A DNA stretch of 52,305 nt from Trueperaceae bacterium (GTDB lineage Bacteria > Deinococcota > Deinococci > Deinococcales > Trueperaceae). The stretch is taken from contig SLRS01000020.1 in assembly GCA_007130855.1 (NCBI GenBank), forward strand, positions 1-52,305, read 5' to 3'. The notes beneath the pieces were generated by a model, which ran no database searches, was not told where the DNA came from, and saw nothing but the letters and a program-made list of their open reading frames with translations. The translations under genes were made by a program, and so were the position numbers. Shown here in pieces: positions 24,908 through 31,768 of this stretch (the stretch's first letter is position 1; every line of letters starts with the position of its first letter).

Positions 24908-25651
24908 GTGTGGCCTCGCGGCATCGGGCAACTGCGACAGGAGCAGCGTCGCCTGGCAGCGCTGTCGCCCCCGCCGTGGCACCTTGCGGTCGATGCGCGC
25001 ATCGGCGCTTGCTTCATCTGCTTCGCGGAGGATCCAGGCGCGCTGGCCGCCGGTGCCGAAGCGGCATGGTCGGCGGCCGTCACCTTCCACCGCGCTCGGC
25101 GCACGGCCGCGGCCGTGGTCGAGGGGGCCACCGCGGCCCGGTACCGCTCGGGCCTGCTGGCGTTGCGGGCCGGCCCCTTGCTCGAGCGCGCCGTCGCCAG
25201 CCTGCCGCTCCGGCCCGACGTGTTGCTCGTGAACGCCACGGGCCGTGACCACCCGCGCCGCGCCGGCCTGGCGCTGCATCTGGGCGCGGTGCTCGACCTG
25301 CCCACGGTGGGCGTCACCGACAGGCCGCTGTCGCGGGCGCTCGACGAGTTCGAGGAACTCGAGCCGGGTGCCGCCGACGGCGGCGACGACGCCGTGCCCT
25401 TGCGCCTGGCTGGTGTCGACGTCGCCTATCTGGTACCGACCCGGTCCGGCAGCCGTCCGCTGGTCGTACACGCCGCCTGGCGCACCGACGCCGTGACGGC
25501 CCTGGCGGTGGTCCGCGCCGTCGCCTTCAGGGAGCGCACCCCCGCTCCGCTGCGCGAGGCTCGGCGCCTCGCGCGCACGGCGCGGGCGGCTGCCCGGGGC
25601 GAGGCGCCGTGGCCGCCCGGGGATCCCGGGCTCACTCGGCCGAGGCGGTGA
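24908..25651 (+). CDS. Endonuclease V homologue lacking most catalytic residues
   Basis: A 247-aa protein that follows the endonuclease V (Nfi) fold: IGQLRQEQRRLAAL, VDARIG, DVLLVNATGRDHPRRAGLALHLGAVLDLPTVGVTDRPL and TPAPLREARRLA match the family in order. Of the four E. coli Nfi active-site residues, only Asp35 is kept. The Glu of SFRE is Ala (ALRAGP), the Asp of VDGHG is Asn (VNATG) and the His of TGHRVS is replaced (HAAWRTD). The PYIP wedge reads RYRS. Cleavage at deaminated bases is therefore unlikely; a nucleic-acid-binding or new role is possible. CATACT (24897-24902) ends 5 bases before the GTG at 24908; an ATG at 24905 is the alternative. Confidence 0.75.
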   Translation: MWPRGIGQLRQEQRRLAALSPPPWHLAVDARIGACFICFAEDPGALAAGAEAAWSAAVTFHRARRTAAAVVEGATAARYRSGLLALRAGPLLERAVASLPLRPDVLLVNATGRDHPRRAGLALHLGAVLDLPTVGVTDRPLSRALDEFEELEPGAADGGDDAVPLRLAGVDVAYLVPTRSGSRPLVVHAAWRTDAVTALAVVRAVAFRERTPAPLREARRLARTARAAARGEAPWPPGDPGLTRPRR

Positions 25652-25769
25652 GGAGCCTGCCCGCGCCTCGGTGGGCGCAGACCACGCCGGCCGATCGCCA
25701 CGGGCGCGCGTCGCGGTGGAGCCGGGCGCGGGGCTCGCCCGGCGGTAGGCTGGCGCCAGGAGGTCGGGC

Positions 25770-26498
25770 ATGGCCGCAGCCGCCAGTGCAGGGAAGGGCA
25801 CGACGTTTGCGAACGACGTGGTGGCGGCGATGCTGCGCGGACCCACCGAGGCCGACGTGGGCATGGCGGTCGCCCGCGTCGCCGCGCTGCGCGGCGCCCA
25901 TCCCGAGCGAAGCGTCGACGACCTGGTCCGGTTCGTGATCACGCGCACGGCCCGGCGCACGGCCGCCATCGGCGCGGCGACCGCCGGAGCGGCGCTCGTG
26001 CCCGGTGTCGGTACCGTGGCCGCGATGACGATCGGCACCGCGACCGACGTTGGCGCCACCTTGCGCCTCCAGACGCGGATGGTGCTCGACATCGCGGTGT
26101 TGCGCGGGGCCGACCTCTCGGGGGCGAAGGCGCGCAACGCCATCTTGGTGGCGGCCGGCGTGAGCGGCGCCAGCACGTCGCTGCTGAACCGTGCCGGCCG
26201 CATGGCCACGCTGCGCCTCGGCGAGCGCTTCACCGCGCGTTGGCTCCTGCGCGCCGTGCCCGTGGTGGGCATGCTCAGTTCGTCGGGGACGAACGCCTTG
26301 GCCACGCAGGTGATCGGTCGCCGCGCCGATGCCTACTTCTCGCTCGGCCCGGCGGCGGTCCAGGACTGGCATGCCAGCGTCCGCGCCGTCACCGGCCTCG
26401 ATCTCGCGGCCTGGCGGCGCCGCTTCGCCCGCCGCCGAGCAACTCGGTCGAGCGAGACCGAGGTTGGGCACGACCTGATCGCCCTCACGCGTCGGTGA
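25770..26498 (+). CDS. EcsC-like family protein of unknown function
   Basis: A 242-aa protein with a Gly/Ala-rich hydrophobic centre (GAATAGAALVPGVGTVAAMTIGT written in part, about residues 69-92) and a second near VPVVGMLSSSGTNALATQVIGRRADAYF. This pattern resembles EcsC/DUF697-type proteins. It may associate with the membrane. TAGGCT (25746-25751) and AGGAGG (25758-25763) precede the ATG at 25770. Its last 14 bases overlap the end of the opposing glycosyltransferase gene. Confidence 0.65.
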   Translation: MAAAASAGKGTTFANDVVAAMLRGPTEADVGMAVARVAALRGAHPERSVDDLVRFVITRTARRTAAIGAATAGAALVPGVGTVAAMTIGTATDVGATLRLQTRMVLDIAVLRGADLSGAKARNAILVAAGVSGASTSLLNRAGRMATLRLGERFTARWLLRAVPVVGMLSSSGTNALATQVIGRRADAYFSLGPAAVQDWHASVRAVTGLDLAAWRRRFARRRATRSSETEVGHDLIALTRR

Positions 26499-27645
26499 TC
26501 ACGCCGCCGCTGCCGATGCGATAGTGCCGGCCGCGCCACACGACGTCGCGCCGAAACGCGGCGAGCGCGTACAGCCACGGCGCGACGAGGGCCTCGTACA
26601 GCAGCGTCGAAGCCAGGAAGCGCGCGCGCCCGAGCGCCCGGTAGACGCCCCGGTTGAGGACCACCACGGCGGCGGTGCGTAGCACGACGACGCTGGCGAC
26701 GGTCGCCGCGGCGGAAGCGGCCGTGACCGAGGGTGTCGCGGCCGCGATCAGCGTGGCCGAGAGGGCCAGCGCGAGCGCGTTCCAGGCGATCGCGATCACG
26801 CCGAAGAGCCCCCCGCCCCGAGCACGCAACAGCGTCAGGGACGTCCGTACCTGGTGGGCGCCAGCGGCGAGGTGGAGCGGCGGGTAGGCGAGCCGGACCG
26901 GCCGGCGCATGGGCCGGTTGCGGCGCCCGGTCGCATGCAGCGCGCGGCCAATGGACACGTCGTCGCTCAGGCTTCGCGCGTGTGGTTCGAGCCCACCAGC
27001 CACCTCCAGCGCATGGCGCTGGGCGACCCAGAAGCTGCCGAGGATGAAGCGCGGCGCACCCTGGATCGCCAGCGAGGCCATGGCAGGGCCGAAGCCGTAG
27101 TTGGCGTAGGCGGCCACGAGCGCGCCGCCGGGCAGACCGCTCCCGGCGTAGTAGGGGATGGCGAAGACCGCTCCGGCGTTCGGCACGCCGGCGAGCCGTA
27201 CCCCCTCGTCGACGTTTGGGCCCTCGAGTTCGACGTCTTCGTCCATGCCGGCGACCAGGGCGTGCACCGCGTGGGGGAGGGCGGCAGCCAGGGCGTGCTG
27301 CTTGTGCTGGCGGGCTCCGGCCGGCCCCGCGAGCACGATCGCGATGTCGCGTTCCGGGTGCGCGCGGCGCAAGTCGGTGGCCGCGCCGTGCGCAGGGTCA
27401 TCGGCGGTCTCCAGCGCGAGCAGCAGTTGATCGCCCTCGCGGGTGGCGCGCACGAGGGCGCCGAGCCGCTCGTCGCGTCCGCGCGCGCGCCCCGCGAGCG
27501 CCACCAGGACGCTCACGGGCTTGCGCTCGGTGGGGACGTCGCTGTCGATCGGGCGGTAGTAGCGCCTGACGCGCCAAGCGCTCGTGAACTGCGCGAACGC
27601 GGTGGTGAGCGCGAGGGCAGCGAGCGCCCAGAAGGCGATGGTCAT
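26485..27645 (-). CDS. Membrane-bound family 2/21-type glycosyltransferase (ceramide glucosyltransferase-like)
   Basis: A 386-aa protein with an N-terminal membrane helix (residues 1-22), a GT-A domain and about three C-terminal hydrophobic segments. Donor and metal motifs are GMDEDVEL (residues 133-140) and LSDDVSIG (226-233); SFWVAQRHALEVAGGL is typical of acceptor-site regions in the ceramide/HpnI-like group. The usual DxD is DED here, and the later QxxRW is not obvious. The likely product is a glycolipid in the cytoplasmic membrane. It is convergent with the EcsC-like gene, overlapping by 14 bases, and divergent from ornithine aminotransferase. Confidence 0.78.
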   Translation of the reverse strand: MTIAFWALAALALTTAFAQFTSAWRVRRYYRPIDSDVPTERKPVSVLVALAGRARGRDERLGALVRATREGDQLLLALETADDPAHGAATDLRRAHPERDIAIVLAGPAGARQHKQHALAAALPHAVHALVAGMDEDVELEGPNVDEGVRLAGVPNAGAVFAIPYYAGSGLPGGALVAAYANYGFGPAMASLAIQGAPRFILGSFWVAQRHALEVAGGLEPHARSLSDDVSIGRALHATGRRNRPMRRPVRLAYPPLHLAAGAHQVRTSLTLLRARGGGLFGVIAIAWNALALALSATLIAAATPSVTAASAAATVASVVVLRTAAVVVLNRGVYRALGRARFLASTLLYEALVAPWLYALAAFRRDVVWRGRHYRIGSGGVITDA

Positions 27646-27786
27646 CGAAACTCCATCTGCTGGCGCGGGGCGCGCCGCGCGTCAGGGTATCGCGGCGCTG
27701 GCCGTCGCGCGCTGCGTAGCGCTCGGGCTCCTGCGCGCAGGGGGTGCCCCCGGCGAGCTCGAGTCGAACAGGCGGACGATATATCG

Positions 27787-27798
27787 TTATAATGTCAT
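27787..27798. promoter_or_regulatory. Promoter and predicted GntR site upstream of rocD
   Basis: TTATAATGTCAT contains a perfect -10 TATAAT (27788-27793). The 12-mer differs by one base from TTATAATGTTAT at 29865-29876, next to the GntR gene, so it is a candidate binding site for that regulator. The -35 region is weak. Confidence 0.55.
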
Positions 27799-27820
27799 CG
27801 AATCGTCGGCGGAAGGAGCC

Positions 27821-29035
27821 GTGACCATCGTGTCGATCTGCTCACGCCAGACCGCGCGCTCGATCGCTACCGAAGAGCGTTACGGCGCACGCATCTATGC
27901 CCCGCTCGACATCGTCATCGAGCGCGGCCATGGCTGTTGGGTGGAGGACCTCGATGGCAAGCGCTACCTCGACTGCCTGAGTGCGTACTCGGCCGTCAAC
28001 TTCGGTCACTCGCACCCGGATCTCGTGGCGGCAGCGACGGCGCAGCTCGCTCGCATCACCCTGACTTCGAGGGCCTTCAGGAACACGGAGCTGCCGGCAT
28101 TCCTCGAGGAGCTGTGCACCGCGTTCGACTTCGAGATGGCGTTGCCCATGAACACCGGTGCGGAGGCCGTCGAGACGGCGCTCAAGACCGCCCGCAAGTG
28201 GGCCTATGAGGTCAAGGGCGTGCCTCCGGACGAGGCCGAGATCATCGTGTGCCGGAACAACTTCCATGGCCGGACGATCGCGGTCGTGGGCTTCTCGACC
28301 GAGGCCGCCTATCGGCGCGGTTTCGGTCCCTTCGCGCCGGGCTTCAGGGTCGTCCCGTACGGGAACGTCGACGCGCTCGAAGACGCGTTCTCGGAGCGGA
28401 CCGCCGCCTTCCTGGTCGAGCCCATCCAAGGTGAGGCCGGCGTCATCGTGCCACCCGCAGGCTACCTGCGACAAGCGCTGGCGCTGTGCCGCGAAGCACA
28501 GGTGCTGCTCATCGCCGACGAGATCCAGACCGGGCTCGGTCGGACCGGAACCCTGCTCGCCTGCGACCACGAAGGCGTCGAGCCGGACATCGCGGTCGTC
28601 GGCAAGTCGCTCGGAGGCGGCTTGTACCCGGTGTCTGCAGTCATGGCCTCGAGCGAGGTACTCGGTCTGTTCAGGCCCGGCGATCACGGCAGCACGTTCT
28701 CCGGCAATCCGCTCGGGGCGGCCATCGGGCGCGCGGTGCTGCGGCTGCTCGACGACGACGCGCTGCTCGCCTCGGTAGCCGGCACCGGCGCGCGCCTCCT
28801 CGCCGAGCTGCGCGACCTGGAGTCGCCGATCGTCCGCGAGGTTCGTGGCCGTGGACTCATGATCGGTATCGAGTTGAGCGTCCCTGCCCGCCCGCTCTGC
28901 GAGCGGTTGGCGCACGCCGGCGTGCTCTGCAAGGAGACGCATGGCACGGTGCTGCGCGTCTCGCCACCGCTCATCCTGGATGAGGAAGCGGCCGGGTGGC
29001 TCATGACCGAGCTGGCGGCCGTGCTCGAGGCCTGA
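27821..29035 (+). CDS. rocD: Ornithine aminotransferase
   Basis: PLP class III aminotransferase forming glutamate-5-semialdehyde from ornithine and 2-oxoglutarate. The 404-aa protein matches OAT closely: YGARIYAPLDIVIERGHGCWV, LDCLSAYSAVNFGHSHP, LPMNTGAEAVETALKTARKWAY, FHGRTI, EPIQGEAGV, ADEIQTGLGRTG and the PLP-lysine motif VGKSLGGGLYPVSA. GGAAGGAG (27811-27818) supports the GTG at 27821. It converges on the GntR gene (34 bases between stops), and a shared promoter motif suggests that regulator controls it. Glutamate semialdehyde would feed glutamate or proline metabolism. Confidence 0.93.
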   Translation: MTIVSICSRQTARSIATEERYGARIYAPLDIVIERGHGCWVEDLDGKRYLDCLSAYSAVNFGHSHPDLVAAATAQLARITLTSRAFRNTELPAFLEELCTAFDFEMALPMNTGAEAVETALKTARKWAYEVKGVPPDEAEIIVCRNNFHGRTIAVVGFSTEAAYRRGFGPFAPGFRVVPYGNVDALEDAFSERTAAFLVEPIQGEAGVIVPPAGYLRQALALCREAQVLLIADEIQTGLGRTGTLLACDHEGVEPDIAVVGKSLGGGLYPVSAVMASSEVLGLFRPGDHGSTFSGNPLGAAIGRAVLRLLDDDALLASVAGTGARLLAELRDLESPIVREVRGRGLMIGIELSVPARPLCERLAHAGVLCKETHGTVLRVSPPLILDEEAAGWLMTELAAVLEA

Positions 29036-29069
29036 GCGCCCGCGCCGGGACGGTTGCGCGGAGGGCGCG

Positions 29070-29801
29070 TCAGGTGTCGATCGCGTGGAAGTACTTGTAG
29101 CGGTCGCCGCGGTGGACCGAGCGAACGAACGACCGGACGGCGTCGGTGGCGTCATAGGCGCACAACTCGACGAGCAGGACCGGCGCCGTCGCGGCGATCT
29201 CGAGCAGCTCGGCTTCCTCCGGGCTCGGCAGCACCGCCTCGATCGTCCGTTCCGCCCGCTTCGTATCGAGGCCGTAGTGCCTGAGGATCGCGAAGAGCGA
29301 GTCGGCCTGGACCTCGGCCGGTGTGGGGCAGACGTGCTCTGGCACCACGTGGTGACTCGCGCTGAGCATGACCGGGACGCCGTTGGCGCACAGGAGTTGC
29401 TTTGCGAAGAGCACATGGGTGCCGGCGGGGATGCCCGTATGCTCGCTGGCTGCGGGGTCGATCGGTCCGAGGCCGTAGGCCAGGATCCGCTTCTCGACGG
29501 CGTAGCCCTGCGCGATCAGGTCGTCGCGCAGGCCACCGATCTTGCCCGAGTCGCGGCGGATGCGTGATTGCGTCAGGATCGTACCGGTGCCGGGTTGGCG
29601 CTTCAGGTAGCCCGCCGCGGCAAGGTCACCCAACGCTCGGCGAATCGTGATGCGGCTGACCTGGAAGGCCTCCTCGAGTTCCGGCTCCGAGGGGAGGCGG
29701 TCACCTGGCTTGATCGCTCCCGTGGCGATCAGTTCGAGCAGCCGCTGCTTGACCTGCGCATAGAGCGGCGTCGGGTCGGTGCGGCTCAGCTTCGCTATCA
29801 C
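29070..29801 (-). CDS. GntR/HutC family transcriptional regulator (UTRA domain)
   Basis: A 243-aa regulator. The winged helix (about residues 11-75) includes LYAQVKQRLLELIATGAIKPGDRLPSE and VSRITIRRALGDLAAAGYLKRQPGTGTIL written in family order. The C-terminal UTRA ligand domain ends RSFVRSVHRGDRYKYFH. The GTG at 29801 is chosen because AGGTGAG precedes it and a -10 TATCCT (29823-29828, minus) lies just upstream; an ATG at 29831 would overlap that -10. It sits between rocD and the divergent transporter/gamma-glutamyltransferase operon, and its predicted site occurs at both promoters. The effector is probably a substrate or intermediate of that pathway. Confidence 0.88.
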   Translation of the reverse strand: MIAKLSRTDPTPLYAQVKQRLLELIATGAIKPGDRLPSEPELEEAFQVSRITIRRALGDLAAAGYLKRQPGTGTILTQSRIRRDSGKIGGLRDDLIAQGYAVEKRILAYGLGPIDPAASEHTGIPAGTHVLFAKQLLCANGVPVMLSASHHVVPEHVCPTPAEVQADSLFAILRHYGLDTKRAERTIEAVLPSPEEAELLEIAATAPVLLVELCAYDATDAVRSFVRSVHRGDRYKYFHAIDT

Positions 29802-30138
29802 CGGCTCACCTCGTCTGTCCGTAGGATACATGGCGGCAATCGGGGGGGCTTGTCATGGCGCTCATTATAATGTTATATTGCCTTTACATGCATGCCCCAA
29901 ACACGCTGGCTCTCCTTCCGGCTGACTGGGTGGCCTCCCCGCCCGCGACTCGCCAGGAGCTCGGGTGCAAGGAGCTTCCCCGGCGCCACCGCAGCGAACC
30001 GGGAGCGGTTCCACGACCGCTCGGTGGCGGGCACTCGACGGCCGACCGGCGGCTCGTCCGAATGGGGGTGCCGTTGCGACGCTGAGCCCGCCCTCCACGG
30101 TGTTCGCTGACCTACACACGAGAGGAAGCAAATCGGTG
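29802..30138 (+). promoter_or_regulatory. Divergent control region and long leader of the transporter operon
   Basis: This 337-base stretch has no credible gene. On the minus strand, TATCCT (29823-29828) is the gntR -10. On the plus strand, TTGTCA (29850-29855) and TATATT (29874-29879) are 18 bp apart, and the GntR-type motif TTATAATGTTAT (29865-29876; it contains most of the palindrome CATTATAATG, 29863-29872) lies between them. The transcript would have a leader of about 250 bases. Positions 29985-30028 can fold in two exclusive ways: GAACCG/CGGTTC (29996-30011) or GAGCGGT/ACCGCTC (30003-30022), both enclosed or flanked by GCCACCG/CGGTGGC (29985-29991 with 30022-30028). Confidence 0.55.
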
Positions 30139-31692
30139 ATGAGAGATCTGCACACGCTCGGTCGAGGAATCGGCATGTTCGCGCTAATCGCCTCGATGGT
30201 GGGCCTCTTCGCCACATCAGGCGCGCTGGCCCAGTCCACTCCTAGCCACGACACGCTGGTCGTCGCAGTTCCGAGCCTACCCCCCGAGCTCGATCCCGAC
30301 TTCGGCGAGTCCGGGGTGAAGGGGAACGTACTGCGGCAGACCCTCGATCTACCGACCTGGTACGACCATCGCGGCGTGCTCCACGGTTGGGTGTTCGAGT
30401 CGTGGGAGCTCATCAACGATGACCTGACCTGGCGCTTCACGATCCGCGAAGGACTGACCTTCCATAGCGGCACGCCCGTCAACGCCGAGACGGTCAAGTT
30501 CACGTTCGACCGGATGTTCGACGACGAACTGCTCGCGCTCGGGGCGAACAACCAGTTCCCGCACCGCGTCGGCCTGGTCGACGTCGAGGTCGTCGACGAC
30601 TACGTCCTCGACATCACCACCGAGGAGCCGAACTCGCTCGTCACCGCAAGGCTCTACGTCGTTTACCTGGTCGATCCGGCCTTCTACTCCGAGGCCAGCC
30701 CGGCCGAGGCGGCGACGAATGCGCGCGGCGGCGGGCCCTACGAGATCGTGGCCTTCGTCCCCGACGATTACGTCGAGTTCGTCCGAAACGACGACTACTG
30801 GAACGGCGCGCCCGACATCGAGCGCATCGTCGTGCGAGCGGTCCCCGAGCGCTCGAGCAGGATCGCCATGCTCGAGACCGGTGAGGTCGATATCGCACTC
30901 GATCTCGGCCCAGACGACATCGCGATCCTCGAGAGCATCCCTGGCGTGAACGTCGCGGCCACCGAGAGCTCGCGCCGTATCGGCCTCCACTTCAACCAAG
31001 CCGAAGCGCGATTCCAAGACAAACGCGTCAGGCAGGCGTTCAACTATGCCATCGACTTCGACGAGATCAACGAGACCCTGCTCTATGGGCTCGGCAGCCG
31101 ACTGAAGACCTACCGTGGGACCGATGTCTGCTCGGATCCAGCCCTGGAGCCCTACGCGTACGATCCCGAGCGGGCGCTCGCGCTGCTCGATGAGGCCGGC
31201 TTCCCGATGGACGAGGAAGTCCTCCTCCACGTCGGCGGTCACGCCGGTCACAGGATCCAGGTCGTGCAGGCGATCGCCTCTCAGCTCGCACGGTTGGGCA
31301 TCAACGCGAGGGCGCAGATCACCGAGGCGTCCGTCTGGACGCAGTTGATCGGGAATCGCAGCTTCGAGGGCATGGTCGAGATCGATCTCGGGGGCCGTGG
31401 CGTGCCGACGCAAGACGCCGCCGTGTTCAAGTTCGGTGGGTTCTGGAACCCAACGAGCTGGGAGGACGAGGCGGCGCACGAGTTCAACGCCATGCTCGAC
31501 GTGATGGAGACCGTGTTCGATCCGGACGTCGTGTGCGACATGACCAAGGATCTCGAAGCGCTCGCTTACGAGCATGCGCCCTGGTTGTTCCTGTACCACC
31601 CGCTCGAGATCGCCGGCGTGAACGAACGCGTGGTCTGGGCGCCGAGGATCGATGCTCAGCTGTTCTGGTGGACCGCGAGCTGGGCGCGCTGA
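30139..31692 (+). CDS. ABC transporter solute-binding protein, family 5 (peptide/opine type)
   Basis: A 517-aa secreted binding protein with a signal peptide (residues 1-about 32, ending SGALAQ) and no lipobox Cys. The family 5 pattern is clear: SWELINDDLTWRFTIREGLTFHSGTPVNAETVKFTFDRM written in family order, then GGGPYEIVAFVPDDYVEFVRNDDYW and QAFNYAIDFDEINETLLYG. It delivers a peptide, gamma-glutamyl or other amino-containing solute to the permeases encoded at 33437 and 34359. AGAGGAAG (30121-30128) serves the ATG at 30139 or the adjacent GTG at 30136. A strong stem-loop separates it from the next gene. Confidence 0.9.
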   Translation: MRDLHTLGRGIGMFALIASMVGLFATSGALAQSTPSHDTLVVAVPSLPPELDPDFGESGVKGNVLRQTLDLPTWYDHRGVLHGWVFESWELINDDLTWRFTIREGLTFHSGTPVNAETVKFTFDRMFDDELLALGANNQFPHRVGLVDVEVVDDYVLDITTEEPNSLVTARLYVVYLVDPAFYSEASPAEAATNARGGGPYEIVAFVPDDYVEFVRNDDYWNGAPDIERIVVRAVPERSSRIAMLETGEVDIALDLGPDDIAILESIPGVNVAATESSRRIGLHFNQAEARFQDKRVRQAFNYAIDFDEINETLLYGLGSRLKTYRGTDVCSDPALEPYAYDPERALALLDEAGFPMDEEVLLHVGGHAGHRIQVVQAIASQLARLGINARAQITEASVWTQLIGNRSFEGMVEIDLGGRGVPTQDAAVFKFGGFWNPTSWEDEAAHEFNAMLDVMETVFDPDVVCDMTKDLEALAYEHAPWLFLYHPLEIAGVNERVVWAPRIDAQLFWWTASWAR

Positions 31693-31714
31693 ACGACTGA
31701 CGTGCTCGCCATAC

Positions 31715-31748
31715 CCGGAAGGGGCGGTCTCGCCGACGCCCCTTCCGG
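31715..31748 (+). terminator. Intercistronic stem-loop downstream of the binding-protein gene
   Basis: CCGGAAGGGGCG and CGCCCCTTCCGG form a perfect 12-bp stem with a 10-base loop, between the binding-protein gene and ggt. There is no T-run. Such structures often lower expression of the distal genes or protect the upstream message; a partial terminator is plausible. Confidence 0.6.
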
Positions 31749-31768
31749 CCACGAGGAGGTGGTGCTCG

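Noticed and set aside
22417-25317. A 966-codon open frame on the minus strand
   Set aside because: Antisense to the unknown protein gene, galM and the EndoV-like gene; composition typical of a shadow frame and no ribosome site.
29855-30110. Short plus-strand frames (72-76 codons) in the leader of the transporter operon
   Set aside because: No ribosome sites, no conserved features and they overlap each other in different frames.
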